Shown in pieces: positions 9,330-19,571 of a DNA stretch of 64,000 nt. Below the pieces are notes generated by a model, which made no database searches, was not told where the DNA came from, and was given only the letters and a program-made list of their open reading frames with translations. Position 1 is the stretch's first letter. Every line of letters begins with the position of its first letter. The translations under genes and the position numbers were made by a program. This stretch comes from Bin80 sp965219915 (GTDB lineage Bacteria; Bacteroidota; Rhodothermia; Rhodothermales; Bin80): positions 1,860,001 to 1,924,000 of the forward strand of contig OZ244794.1 of assembly GCA_965219915.1 (NCBI GenBank). The letters run 5' to 3'.

Positions 9330-12300
9330 TTGACAAGTGCAAATTTGCCCACATGCTCCCCAATACCCGGGGCTTCGATGTGAAACACGTATATGCCGAA
9401 GGCGACGTCCTGCTGCTCTTCGGTGCGAAGATCCCACCACTCAGAACCATCGCTGACTACTCCATCATGATGAAGTGTACGGATCAATTCTCCACGGATA
9501 TTAAAGATGCGGATGGTACACTTTGGAGGCAGGTGAATGAATTGTACCCGTCGTTCTCCGCGGCCTTCAATCTGGCTCCGTGGTTCAAAGGCTGAAGACC
9601 CAACGTAAGGGTTGGGAACGACCGCAATACGATCTAGCTCACTACGTGCAAGATCTGTATCAATGGATGAGGAGCGAAGCGTAAACTGAAAAAAGTCTCC
9701 GGTAGCAAAAGGCTTTTTTGAACTCACATGAAAAGAGTTTCCCGCTGAAGGGGCAATGGAACTGCCTTCATCTGCAGCACTGAACCTGATGCGGTAGCGA
9801 AAACGCCAAGGGCCACGTCCGGTAGGTCTTTCAGCGATGATCGCGTGGTCGCCAGCATCAAAGACCCTGCTTCCATTGGTGTCCTGCATGAACAGTTCCG
9901 CAGGTGTTCCCTTTGTTTCGTTTATGGTGAAGATGGGAACCTCTTCGCGCAGATACCCAAAAAACCGCGGTGGCCGATATAGAGAGTCACTGGGAGAAAC
10001 CCAGATCAATTTGTAGTCATCTGGTGAAGCGCGGAAGGCGGCTGTAGTATCTCGCTCCACAGAGGCAAGCCAGTTGGTGTCGTATCCGTCAAGTGTGCGT
10101 GGATCCAAGTCGTACACTTCATTTTGTGAACCTTCGTTAGCCAAGTATCCGGTTTGTAACTCATCCAGTTCACAGCCCAGGGGCGCTGGGCATTCGACGT
10201 TATTTATTTCGATGATGAAGCCTTCGGCGGGCGGGGTTGCATCAATCATCGGAGAGGGCCCAAGGAGCACCTCTCCGGATACGATATTGGTCACCTGATA
10301 TGCTGTTGTTTCGTAAAGGTCAGCGACATCTGACACGAGTTCGCTGAAGAATGAGATACGGTAAATCCCATCAAAGTCAGCTACGGCCTCCTGGATGATG
10401 CTCACAGCAATTGAGCCTGATCCAACGCCTTCCGTTACACGACTCAAATCCTCATTGGCCCCCCCCTGAACGTATCCAGCGGGCACAGACCTCGGGGTCA
10501 CTACGGCTGCGTTGCGCGAAAAACCGGTCAAGCGCCCGGCTTGATTAACACTGACGTTGAATGAATTTTCTTGGGGATCAATCCCCGCTTTTGCAGCATC
10601 TTCAGAATCACGAACTCCTCGGTCATAAGCTACAAGGGCATAATAGTACGTAATTCCATTGGTTACGTCTTCGTCGATATAGTGAAATTGGAGCCCTGTA
10701 TTATCTCCAAGGTAATAGACGGCTTCACCTTCTAGTACAGTTACGGGTCCTTGAATGTCATTGATCAGATCCCACTGCGCAATAGGTTTGAAGAAAGTAG
10801 CCGTGCCGTCCAAATCGGTAATGGTCCGGGCATCAAAGAGTAGGGGATCCGTGCCTTTATAGAGCTTAAATCCCTCAAAATCAAACTCCTGGATGAAGCG
10901 GTCGAAGCTTCGTACCGCAACGGTATCCCAGCTCAGGACCACCTGCCCGTCACCGGGAACTGCCGTGAGAGCGGGTAGAAAAGGAGGCTGGGCAAAACTG
11001 TAGTCAGCGTTAAATATGCTTTGAGCGGTGCGCCGGTTCTTAAAAAAGTCACGCTCATCTTCGCCAAAAATCCAGGCGGTGGAGAAGAAATCGGTTCCTT
11101 TTGACTCAAGTCCGATTGGACCGGAAGAGAACAAGATGAAGGGTTCAAGATCTGCTTTGAAAGCGTCCGGTTTTGTGCCCAAGGGGAACTGTGCATGGTT
11201 GATGATTCGGTCCCACATCCATGCATCGTCCCGCAGGTTATCCCCGCTCTCATAGAAAGGACGCGTCTGCAGGTCAAAACCAGTCAAACCAACTTGATCA
11301 GATTCATCTACATCCAGTTCGTCAAAATTGGGTTCGCCCAAGGTTGGTATCCCATCAGCTTCACCATCGTCTGGACCAGGGTACCCTAGATCAAACGGGC
11401 CTTGCCCGTCACGTCCAACATCATTATTAAGTGCCTCTCCTGGATCCAGGACGCCATTGTCGTTCTCGTCAGAAAAACCAACCCAGTCCAGGTTTTCGTC
11501 TCCGGTCCACCACCGTCCTGCCTGATACGCGGGGCGTGACTCAATCGGGCCATTATAGGCCTCAAAATTGGCCAGGTCATACATTGAGCTAACAGCACTC
11601 AGAATTGCTTGTTGTCCTTCTATAAGCATGCCAGGCCCATTAAACCTAGACTCATCTGTGACGCCGTCCTCGTCATTATCCAGGCCATCAGTCGCCCGGG
11701 CGGGGCTTTCCAGGAATGCAAAACCGGTGTAACCTAGCGGGTACGTGCCTCCAGTGGAGCGTGTGCCAATTCCATCCTGATCCCAGCCGTAGGCTACATC
11801 CTGTTGCGGATCAAACGCAGCATTCTCGTCGCCTTCTTCATTACCCAAGCCATAATCCATTATTTGGCCAAGGTAGAGGTCCGAATGGGATTTTTCGGTT
11901 ACGTTTGTGATACGATAGAGGATGAACATGATGTCTTCCGCAAGCACATTTGCCCACTGAAAGAGGCGGACTTGTGCTTGCAACCCCATGCCGCCAATTG
12001 TGGAATCTGAAGCGCTTGGGTAGAAAACTCCGTATTCGCTATTGGGTCTTTGAGTGTCGGGGTCAATGGCATACTCTAGGTCTGTGAAGTCATCCATCAC
12101 ATAAAAACTCTCCAGATCTGCATTGAACACACCCCTGCCAAAAAACCCATTCCAGTTACCCGGCCAACCTGGATCATCAGGATTGTTCAACCGATCGGGC
12201 CAGAACTGCGGCCAAGACGTAGGATCGTCACTTAATGCCGGTGTAGGTGTTCGTTGTCCAGTAATCGGATCCAGGCGATTCTCGTTCATGAACCCAGGTA

Positions 12301-12706
12301 ATGGGGTCCACCCCCAAAGTGATCCATCCGGGCTTAGCCTTTTACCAAAATCTCGGTACGTAAGGATTACCGGATTCAGGGTCGTATCGCCTCGGGCCCC
12401 CGGAAAAAATTCCCGCCATTTGGTTCTCTCTCCCGGAACCTGGCCGGCGACCATAATGCCGACACCGTCAATATGCCGTCCGCCAATACCACGGGGCCAA
12501 ACACCAAAAGGGATGTCGTTCCAGCGGGCAAGTTCACCGTGGTTACGGAAATTGGTCTCAATTAGATTACCATCCAGTACGCCACGCGCGATAAGTGTCT
12601 CATCTCCCCGGAGATCCGAAGAGATGTTTTGTCCATAGCTGGTTGCGGTCAGAGAGCAAGTGACAGCCAGACCGAGGATGAGCCAGCGGATTCTTGCACG
12701 TTGCAT
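9326..12706 (-). CDS. Large secreted protein with C-terminal sorting-like domain, function unknown
   Basis: 1126 aa, opening with a signal peptide (MQRARIRWLILGLAVTCSLTATSYGQ). The N-terminal two thirds have many Asp/Gly/Asn turns (DGLDNDEDGVTDES, DENDNGVLDPGE), which look like calcium-binding loops. A fibronectin-type segment follows (VPGDGQVVLSWDTVAVRSFD). The last 100 residues (VVPNPYVGSSAFEPRS, IRIFNIRGELIRTL, GIYVFHIEA, VGKFALVK) resemble a divergent type IX sorting domain. The gene starts inside the stop codon of the TonB receptor gene (TAATG) and ends in ATGA with the PorV-like gene, so translation is coupled. I recognise no catalytic motif. It is probably a surface partner of the receptor, as large secreted proteins beside TonB receptors often are in this lineage. 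Confidence 0.85.
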   Translation of the reverse strand: MQRARIRWLILGLAVTCSLTATSYGQNISSDLRGDETLIARGVLDGNLIETNFRNHGELARWNDIPFGVWPRGIGGRHIDGVGIMVAGQVPGERTKWREFFPGARGDTTLNPVILTYRDFGKRLSPDGSLWGWTPLPGFMNENRLDPITGQRTPTPALSDDPTSWPQFWPDRLNNPDDPGWPGNWNGFFGRGVFNADLESFYVMDDFTDLEYAIDPDTQRPNSEYGVFYPSASDSTIGGMGLQAQVRLFQWANVLAEDIMFILYRITNVTEKSHSDLYLGQIMDYGLGNEEGDENAAFDPQQDVAYGWDQDGIGTRSTGGTYPLGYTGFAFLESPARATDGLDNDEDGVTDESRFNGPGMLIEGQQAILSAVSSMYDLANFEAYNGPIESRPAYQAGRWWTGDENLDWVGFSDENDNGVLDPGEALNNDVGRDGQGPFDLGYPGPDDGEADGIPTLGEPNFDELDVDESDQVGLTGFDLQTRPFYESGDNLRDDAWMWDRIINHAQFPLGTKPDAFKADLEPFILFSSGPIGLESKGTDFFSTAWIFGEDERDFFKNRRTAQSIFNADYSFAQPPFLPALTAVPGDGQVVLSWDTVAVRSFDRFIQEFDFEGFKLYKGTDPLLFDARTITDLDGTATFFKPIAQWDLINDIQGPVTVLEGEAVYYLGDNTGLQFHYIDEDVTNGITYYYALVAYDRGVRDSEDAAKAGIDPQENSFNVSVNQAGRLTGFSRNAAVVTPRSVPAGYVQGGANEDLSRVTEGVGSGSIAVSIIQEAVADFDGIYRISFFSELVSDVADLYETTAYQVTNIVSGEVLLGPSPMIDATPPAEGFIIEINNVECPAPLGCELDELQTGYLANEGSQNEVYDLDPRTLDGYDTNWLASVERDTTAAFRASPDDYKLIWVSPSDSLYRPPRFFGYLREEVPIFTINETKGTPAELFMQDTNGSRVFDAGDHAIIAERPTGRGPWRFRYRIRFSAADEGSSIAPSAGNSFHVSSKKPFATGDFFQFTLRSSSIDTDLARSELDRIAVVPNPYVGSSAFEPRSQIEGRGERRVQFIHLPPKCTIRIFNIRGELIRTLHHDGVVSDGSEWWDLRTEEQQDVAFGIYVFHIEAPGIGEHVGKFALVK

Positions 12707-15468
12707 TAGAAACGGTAATTGAGCCCGACACTGACCTTGCGGGGTGCTCCAAAGTTTTCCTGGCGATAATAAAACTCGTCCAGGCTGTTTAGCCCTCCTA
12801 CCTGTGCACCGGTTCGCCGGAATAATTCTAGTGTAACAGATTCGTCGGCCCTTCCGGTATCCTCGTAAACACCCACTTCCTGCACGGTATCAAAGAGGTT
12901 CTGGGCCTGCAGAAACAGTTGCAGGTTCGCTTTGATGCCGGGTATACGGTAGTAAATGCGTACGTCCGTGCCGAATATAGACGGCTTGGTTGCGTTATTC
13001 TTCTTCGAAGAACGAATAAACTCACGTACGGTCGTGTAGGGTGTACCGCTCTGTAACCGATTGATGAATGTGACGGAGAGTCCGGTTACCGGTTCTACGG
13101 TGATAGTATTGTTGAGTACGTGTCTGCGGTCCCAGTCCAGACGTACAAGGGAAAGAATTTCGTCCAGACCGGCCTGTTGCCGACCAAAGGCTTCACCTGG
13201 GCTGGAGGAGGTTCCTTCGGCAAACTGCAGGGTATAGTCAATAGTCCAGCTCAGGGCGCCACCAGGTCGCTGGAAGAGTGAGAAGGTGAGGCCTCTTATG
13301 GTGCCGTAGTCCCGGTTGATCCACCGGATAATGAAGTCTCCCTGTGGGGTTCGCGCGATTTCCTGGCCAGTGAGATTACGTACATCTTTAGAAAAGATCG
13401 TGATTTCCATACCAATCCGGCGTGTAAATCCCTGTTGCAGGCCAACCTCAAAGGAAAGTGTGCGCTCAGGATTTATTCCCGGGTTACCGAATGAGTTAGA
13501 CAGCGAGGCGGGGTTGACCTCATACTCCGGGTTCGTGTACAGAAGCCCGAATGAGGGAATCTGGAAGAACAGCCCAGCCGAAAAGCGCATAACTCCGGTT
13601 TCCGAAATGGGGAAAGCCACGCCTAGGCGTGGACTGAGTTGCATGTCTACTTTGGCCGGTTCACGATTGGAGATTGTATTTTCGGGATTGTCGGGGTCTG
13701 GTATTTCTTCAAGTTCTCCCTGTCCCCAGTCCAATGGTGACAGATAATCAGGATCAAAATAATCGAAGCGCAGGCCTGCATTAACGATAAGTCCGGTAAA
13801 CTCCATCTTATCCTGCACATAGGCGGAAAACTCTACCGGCTTTGCCTGGAGAGAGTTATCGGCGAACTGGTCGGGGGAGGGTTGGGGCAGGTTACCCGTC
13901 CTGAAGGAGCGTTCAATCCCAAAATCCCTGTTGTCCAAGGTATGCAAGCGGGCTTGCATTCCAACTTTCATCAGGTGCACGCGATTGAGCTGGTGAGAGT
14001 AGTCGGCAACAATAGTATGGGTTGCTGTAAGCTGATCGCTGGTAGATAGGTCATTGCCACCAACTGCAAACGCATTTGCCCCCTGCAAAAAGGAGAAGTC
14101 ACTACTCACGTAACGTTCGTCGAACGGCGACTCGAACAGGTACACTTCCGTTTTATCATGCAGGTAGCTATAAGAGAGATTCGCAAACGCGCTACTGCCT
14201 ATGGTGTAATGCAATCCGAGAATGTGAGTCTGATTGAGGAAATGTACAGTATTAATGCCGTCAGGGATGTACTTGAGGTTATGGTTGTAAGGCTGGAACG
14301 TACCAGACTGGAAAAAGACGTTGTAGTCTACATTAAACCGTGGTGTAATTGCGTATCCCAGGGTAGCGTTCACGGACACGCGCTCAGTATTGTTACGGGG
14401 CACGAACGCGCCATCTCCTGAGGAATCAATGATCCAGGCCTCACGGGGTAAACCGGTATTTAGGTTTTGGGAAGAATCCGACGGAGCAAACAGGTTTCGT
14501 CCGATAAAATGCGAGTTGTCCTGCAGGTAACGAACTGTCGCCTGTAGACCGAGGCGGTTACGGATCAGTGGTCCTCCGAGAGAAGCCTGCACATCAAGAA
14601 GATTCGGCAGGCTGGCAGCGTCCATATAGGAGACAGTATCAGGTTTGAAGTCCGCGGCAGAGAGAGATGAGCCTGGTTCGCTAGTACGACCGACAAACTC
14701 CAGTTCCCGGTTACTAGCAATCGCGCCAGCGTAAGCTAGCAAAGAGCCGCTCCATTGGTCAGGTACATCCTTGGTTACAATATTCACTACGCCACTGGTT
14801 GCCTGGCCATACTCAGCATTAAACACTCCGCTGATCACCTCCAGGCTCTCAACCATATTCTGTTCAATTTCGAATGCGGCATCTTTGCTAAAGGCGTTCG
14901 TAATTGGAACACCGTTGACCAGATAGGTCACTTCCCCGGTGCGTCCTCCCCGGAAGTGGCCATCAACGACGCCTGCCTGCAGATTGATTGCATCCCGCAC
15001 ATTCGTTACAGGCAGGACTTCAAGTTGCTCCGCATCAATAACGGCGGTGGTCGTAGTGCGATCCATCTCTACGATGGGGCGCTCCGCTACAACTACGATC
15101 TCTTCGCCGAGAATTGCCTCTTCACGTAACTCAAAATTAACAGTTGTTGTTTGGTCCTGAACTACGCGGACGTTCTGGGTAGTGACCGTTGCGAAACCTA
15201 CGAAGGAGGCCCGGACGCTGTAGGTGCCAGGCGGAATATTGAGGATATAGTAGTACCCGTCAGCGTCGGTCACACCCCCAATCACGGTGCCCTCAAGAAT
15301 AACATTGACGCCAGGAAGCCCTTGATTGGTGCCTGCTTCCAGGACCCTTCCAGAAATCTTACCAGTCGGACCGGAGGGGCGGGCAAATAAATTACCCGTC
15401 CCTCCAGCGCAGATCATCAGTAAAATTATGAGCGACGCAGCAAAGCTGCGACGCAGCTGACCATGCAT
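12706..15468 (-). CDS. TonB-dependent receptor with carboxypeptidase-like regulatory domain
   Basis: A 920-aa outer-membrane transporter energised by TonB. The signal peptide is followed by a CarboxypepD-like domain (GKISGRVLEAGTNQGLPGVNVILEG through VSFVGF-type strands, about 30-120), then a plug domain (about 130-240: VDGHFRGGRTGEVTYLVNGVPITN, VFNAEYGQATSGVVNIVTKD) and a 22-strand-type barrel ending in YRF. The regulatory domain is typical of Bacteroidota receptors for large substrates. There is no SusD homologue next to it, so this is not a classical SusC/D pair. Flanking genes for a CBM9-like secreted protein and a GH16 enzyme suggest a glycan or oligosaccharide ligand; this is inference. 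Stop and start codons overlap with both neighbours as TAATG. Confidence 0.93.
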   Translation of the reverse strand: MHGQLRRSFAASLIILLMICAGGTGNLFARPSGPTGKISGRVLEAGTNQGLPGVNVILEGTVIGGVTDADGYYYILNIPPGTYSVRASFVGFATVTTQNVRVVQDQTTTVNFELREEAILGEEIVVVAERPIVEMDRTTTTAVIDAEQLEVLPVTNVRDAINLQAGVVDGHFRGGRTGEVTYLVNGVPITNAFSKDAAFEIEQNMVESLEVISGVFNAEYGQATSGVVNIVTKDVPDQWSGSLLAYAGAIASNRELEFVGRTSEPGSSLSAADFKPDTVSYMDAASLPNLLDVQASLGGPLIRNRLGLQATVRYLQDNSHFIGRNLFAPSDSSQNLNTGLPREAWIIDSSGDGAFVPRNNTERVSVNATLGYAITPRFNVDYNVFFQSGTFQPYNHNLKYIPDGINTVHFLNQTHILGLHYTIGSSAFANLSYSYLHDKTEVYLFESPFDERYVSSDFSFLQGANAFAVGGNDLSTSDQLTATHTIVADYSHQLNRVHLMKVGMQARLHTLDNRDFGIERSFRTGNLPQPSPDQFADNSLQAKPVEFSAYVQDKMEFTGLIVNAGLRFDYFDPDYLSPLDWGQGELEEIPDPDNPENTISNREPAKVDMQLSPRLGVAFPISETGVMRFSAGLFFQIPSFGLLYTNPEYEVNPASLSNSFGNPGINPERTLSFEVGLQQGFTRRIGMEITIFSKDVRNLTGQEIARTPQGDFIIRWINRDYGTIRGLTFSLFQRPGGALSWTIDYTLQFAEGTSSSPGEAFGRQQAGLDEILSLVRLDWDRRHVLNNTITVEPVTGLSVTFINRLQSGTPYTTVREFIRSSKKNNATKPSIFGTDVRIYYRIPGIKANLQLFLQAQNLFDTVQEVGVYEDTGRADESVTLELFRRTGAQVGGLNSLDEFYYRQENFGAPRKVSVGLNYRF

Positions 15469-18029
15469 TATTTGATCAATTGCATGTACCGTGTCATTAC
15501 TACGGACGCTCCAACTTCCAGTCTGTAAATATAGACGCCTGAGGCTAATCCAGCACCGTCAAAACTTACGGTATGCGTCCCTGCTGTGTGTGGCTTTTGA
15601 TTCAGGAGGGTTGCGATTGGTCTTCCGAGCGTGTCAAAGACACGCAGCGTGACGGTTTCGGATTCTGGCAGTGCGAATCGAATTGATGTGCTTGGATTGA
15701 AGGGGTTGGGATAATTCTGGTCCAAGGCGATCTCTTTTGGAAGCTCATTGGCATCTTCAAGACTTGTCTGGGTTACGTCGGTTACCGTCACCTCCAAGTT
15801 CATGGTCTTACCATCGTAGTCCATATCACTACTAGATGCAGTGTGCACGAGTGTCACCATGTCATCGTCGCCATCTCCATCTATCGCCGCCGTCATCATG
15901 ACCGCCTGTGCAGTGTCCCAGTTCTGCATCGTAAACGTCAGGCCCGAGAAATCTGTACTTGGATCCCCATCATTGTCCAGCGTTAGGTCCGTCCCGGCCT
16001 GTCCTGTAATCGCCACCATCACATCCGCCGATGGTTCTGAGGTTAGTTTCACGTAGTAGGTCTGACTCCCGGCCTCATCCACAGATAGGGTGGTGATCGC
16101 TGCACCAGCCGCCATCTCGGAAAGCTCAATTTCCGCCCTCATCATACCACCTTGCGCTTCCCGACCGGCCAGGGCTACAGCGGGCCACTGCGCTGGTGTA
16201 TTCCACCATTGTCCGTCGGCATTGCCTTTGAGTGACCACTGGATCTGATTATCGCGATTGCCTCCGTCCCCATCATTCAGCACGAAGTTGAATGGAAAGT
16301 AGGCGACATCCGAGCCTGTGGGGAGAGGGGTAATGGCATCCATTTGATCCGTATTTTGGATCTGATCCAGCGGGATCACGGAGAGCAACTTATAGCCCAC
16401 AACTTGGCCGCTGCCATCCATAAGCTGGTCGTAAATTGCTCCTGCGCCTTGAGGAACAGCATCTATGCTCCAGCCGACAAATATGGCTCCGGCAGTACCC
16501 GCTTTGGTGCCGTCGCCTTGGCCCATAAGCCGGAATTGATAATCTGCAAAATCTCCACGCATAATATCCTGGTGCGGGGAACCCGTGAAGATCCCGCCGC
16601 CACCAACATCTCGCACGTCGTAGTTTCCCCATCCAAACTCAATGCTGTCATGTTGCCAGCCATCAGCCGGATTTCCACCCTCAGCCTGCAAGGTAATCTC
16701 ATCGTCGGTAACCTCTACATATAGGTATAGTTCGGGAGGGTCGGCCCCATAGCCTGCCCAGAGCTTTCCACTAAGGTCCTCGTCTGGGGTTAACTGGCCA
16801 CCGTCTCCAGGTTTTGAGTGTGCTCGGTTAAGCTCAAAAGGCATGTACCCATCAGGAAAGCCATCCTCCACTACATTGTCAAACATGTCGTCAAAGAGCA
16901 TGTCAGTTAGATGATTTACTTCATCTTCAGTCAGTTCCGCAATGTGAGCCTGAACGGGAAGGTTTTCATTCGCGACACTCGCATTACTCATTGATATGTC
17001 GGTATTTTCAACTCCGAATCCACTTAGCGTTGTTACCGCGTAGTGTAGTGTGAGTGGAGCCAATGACGCGTGCGGAACCTCTATCCTGTGGTAGGCGGAG
17101 GTCGCACCGTCAGTAACTCGCGCTGCCAGGCTAACTCCACTCGCCTTAATGTCCATTATTTCATTGACACTGGAATAGACGTTGTATCCGTCTGCACCAT
17201 CTACGGGCATCCACGATATCATATTACTGTCCGCAGTGGCCACGGCCGAAACCCCCATGGCTGCACCCACGGGATCATTCGCCACAGAGAGGTCCAGAGT
17301 GTCCGCTCCGATATAGACGTCGTCCACATAAATGGTACCGCCGCCTGTATTGTTGTCAAAGAAGGCCCCAATGTTTTGGACGTTGGTCCATTCAAATTCT
17401 TCCCAAAGCTGAGGGTTGTCTACTGTGTTAGGGCCAAGTTCATCACCAACGCCAACCCCAAATCCTCCACTGGACCAGGCGCCTACATATTTCCATAGGC
17501 TGTCCAGGCCGTCCAGAGTATTGGCCGTTTTGGCGTCTTCCAATTCGGTGTAGGTGGCCGGGGGCAACGGAATTGAAACCTCATGCCACTGGCCATCCCG
17601 CATACTTTCGGGGATGCGCCAGGCTAGACGAAAAGGAAGGTCAGCAGAACCGTCATCAGCTCCGCTTCCGTCCGTCTTGTCCTCGAACATAAGTTGGACA
17701 TTTGGCATTCCGGCATTTGCCGGATCGACCCAAATCCTGGCATGCAGCACATCACCATCGGCACGGTTTTGTGACATGTCAACGCCAACATCTGCGGGGA
17801 AACGAAAGGCTTGGAAGGACCAGTTATTGTATACATATTCGACGATCTTGTTTGTTGGGTCAGCCGGATCGTCTATGATATTGCCATCAAAGGACGGGAC
17901 CAATGTGTTTGTCCCATTAACAAAGAAAATAAAGTCATCCCCCAGCGGTGGGCCAGCCTGTCCGCGGGCATCCGTAGCTGCAAAAAGCAGCAGGAGGACG
18001 GTAAACAAGTAGAAAGCAGTGTGCCTCAT
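15468..18029 (-). CDS. Secreted CBM9-like carbohydrate-binding protein with sorting domain
   Basis: 853 aa from the ATG at 18029, chosen because it opens a signal peptide (MRHTAFYLFTVLLLLFAATD). Residues about 20-235 form a jelly-roll-like domain (FRLAWRIPESMRDGQWHEV; GGTIYVDDVYIG) like those of family 11/30-type carbohydrate modules. A fibronectin-like stretch follows. Then comes a CBM9-type domain (about 390-625: LYLYVEVTDDEI, GWQHDSIEFGWGNYD, YKLLSVIPLDQI) known from xylanases and surface glycan-binding proteins. The final 220 residues (Calx-beta-like plus NYPNPFNPST sorting domain) are almost the same as in the GH16 protein at 1675. No catalytic motif was seen, so binding or presentation of glycan is the likely role. 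First gene of the five-gene operon. Confidence 0.85.
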   Translation of the reverse strand: MRHTAFYLFTVLLLLFAATDARGQAGPPLGDDFIFFVNGTNTLVPSFDGNIIDDPADPTNKIVEYVYNNWSFQAFRFPADVGVDMSQNRADGDVLHARIWVDPANAGMPNVQLMFEDKTDGSGADDGSADLPFRLAWRIPESMRDGQWHEVSIPLPPATYTELEDAKTANTLDGLDSLWKYVGAWSSGGFGVGVGDELGPNTVDNPQLWEEFEWTNVQNIGAFFDNNTGGGTIYVDDVYIGADTLDLSVANDPVGAAMGVSAVATADSNMISWMPVDGADGYNVYSSVNEIMDIKASGVSLAARVTDGATSAYHRIEVPHASLAPLTLHYAVTTLSGFGVENTDISMSNASVANENLPVQAHIAELTEDEVNHLTDMLFDDMFDNVVEDGFPDGYMPFELNRAHSKPGDGGQLTPDEDLSGKLWAGYGADPPELYLYVEVTDDEITLQAEGGNPADGWQHDSIEFGWGNYDVRDVGGGGIFTGSPHQDIMRGDFADYQFRLMGQGDGTKAGTAGAIFVGWSIDAVPQGAGAIYDQLMDGSGQVVGYKLLSVIPLDQIQNTDQMDAITPLPTGSDVAYFPFNFVLNDGDGGNRDNQIQWSLKGNADGQWWNTPAQWPAVALAGREAQGGMMRAEIELSEMAAGAAITTLSVDEAGSQTYYVKLTSEPSADVMVAITGQAGTDLTLDNDGDPSTDFSGLTFTMQNWDTAQAVMMTAAIDGDGDDDMVTLVHTASSSDMDYDGKTMNLEVTVTDVTQTSLEDANELPKEIALDQNYPNPFNPSTSIRFALPESETVTLRVFDTLGRPIATLLNQKPHTAGTHTVSFDGAGLASGVYIYRLEVGASVVMTRYMQLIK

Positions 18030-18472
18030 TGCGGTTGTTAGATTAGTGAATAGATGGTTCCAGATCGTCACAATGTACGATACGCTGATATACGAAACGC
18101 TAAATATACGCTAGAAAAGGTTTTCATAAACCAGAACACACAAAAACGGCTCCGATTTCGGGTAATGCGGTGGGAATAATAAGGATTTTTTATTAAATGT
18201 GTACATGCGCCTCTTTTTTCATAGCTAATAGGAGCATTTTCCAATATTGCTCACTTGGTGAATCTGCTAAATGTGGTGGTACAAATTTGGCCTAACTGAT
18301 TAGCCAGATTACGCGAATTCGGGGCATGGATTCACCGCGATCTGGTGGATAAAGATCCAAGCCACTGCAGAACAATAGGATTGCCTAGTCTCGTGCCACT
18401 CTGGACTCGGCGTATCTTCGGGTTTTGCGGACCATTATCGATGTATAGGCTGAGTCTACGTGGGTAAGTCCG
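18030..18472. promoter_or_regulatory. Upstream region of the five-gene minus-strand operon
   Basis: This 440-bp AT-rich stretch should contain the promoter of the operon that starts at 18029. The pentamer ACGCT occurs three times within 31 bp (18082, 18097, 18108), which could mark a regulator site, but I see no clear palindrome or consensus promoter. No gene is visible. Confidence 0.3.
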
Positions 18473-18847
18473 TTATACACATGTCCTCCGAAACCGCAGG
18501 TTCAGGATGTGGCCAAGCAGAAGGACAACCGAGCCGAGGGCTGTCACGCTTGTTTCGGTGTATTCGCCCAGCACGTCCTCGCTGAGGACTGCGACGATAA
18601 GCAAGACAACGCCACCTACAAGCAAAGTAGGTACGATGGCGTGGCGGTGCTGTTTGTAACCGGGCCAAGCCACGAGTATGACGACCCCCGCGAGGATTAT
18701 TGTTAAGCCGATGTGGATGGCTTCAGAGGCCACCCATGCCAGTGCACCCGTAGCGATGAACGGCACGGCGAGGCAGTGCAGGAAGCACAGTGTCGAAAGG
18801 ACTATGCCCGTCGCGTCAAGTGGAGGACGAGTGGTGCTGGTCGTCAT
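18473..18847 (-). CDS. merC: MerC-family membrane protein
   Basis: A 124-aa integral inner-membrane protein with four predicted transmembrane helices (about 14-30, 38-62, 71-88, 98-116). Helix 1 carries the family hallmark of a cysteine pair in LSTLCFLHCLAVP (Cys21, Cys25), which in MerC proteins binds and conducts mercuric ions. No merA, merP, merT or merR lies nearby, so it is an orphan. MerC-domain proteins are widespread outside mer operons in Bacteroidota, where they may handle other metals or have another role. The length matches small members of the family. Confidence 0.82.
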   Translation of the reverse strand: MTTSTTRPPLDATGIVLSTLCFLHCLAVPFIATGALAWVASEAIHIGLTIILAGVVILVAWPGYKQHRHAIVPTLLVGGVVLLIVAVLSEDVLGEYTETSVTALGSVVLLLGHILNLRFRRTCV

Positions 18848-19571
18848 AAAGATATTTTGTTGAGGTTAAGCGACTGTAGCATATTGGCGCGAAGGCGCGG
18901 AATCTCTCCATTACCATGAAGGCATGGCTGCGAAGGTGCACTGCCAAATGATGACTCTTCTTCCCTTGATTGCTCCGGGTCTACCGGTCGGCAGACTGAG
19001 ACTCGGCCCGTTGGGCTTCAGCATCAGGACAGAACTTACAGACCGACCAGGCCAACCTGACTCCGGCGACCTGGGAAACTGGTCTTTACAGGCTGCACGA
19101 GGTCTCTCAAAGGCATGATAAGCATTGGGACAGATTACAGTCTGTTCTAGCCTGCCCGCGTACCTAGAAGGGTGCAAGAGGTTCATGAAAGGGGTAGTAG
19201 GTCACGTCGAAGGTGTCAATCTTGTAGGATTAATCCCTGATTCTTTTAGCATCTGGTAAGCAACTTAGCAACCAAGGAATTTAAAATTGGAAGGGAAGTA
19301 TACAAAAAAATGTCCACACACGAGTCGTCGCAATTGCATGAGACAACCAAATTCTTGAAGTGGCCGGTGTTATGCTCATGTTCTTTCTCAATGTTCAAAG
19401 CTGGGAATCGAGCTCATCATTTGCAGTTGCTTTCGTATCCCTCAGGTTTCGGTACTGCGAATGTATACAGTGCTTGAAGCTTGCAATGAACACCTACGAT
19501 CTGGGGCCACTGAATTGTTTTCCAGACGAATCTTTGAGCGGACATCGCCAGAGGCCGATTTCTGGATTGGG
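18848..19571. other. Intergenic region, no supported gene
   Basis: About 720 bp between merC and the TPR gene. A 91-codon open frame on the minus strand (18911-19186) has no signal peptide, unusual composition and no recognisable domain. It may be a relic but is not supported as a gene. Confidence 0.45.

Noticed and set aside
12123..12638. 171-codon plus-strand open frame
   Set aside because: Shadow of the 1126-aa secreted protein gene; Pro/Ser/Arg-rich composition typical of antisense reading.
18911..19186. 91-codon minus-strand open frame upstream of merC
   Set aside because: No signal peptide, domain or ribosome-binding site; isolated Cys residues do not form a convincing zinc ribbon in any one frame.
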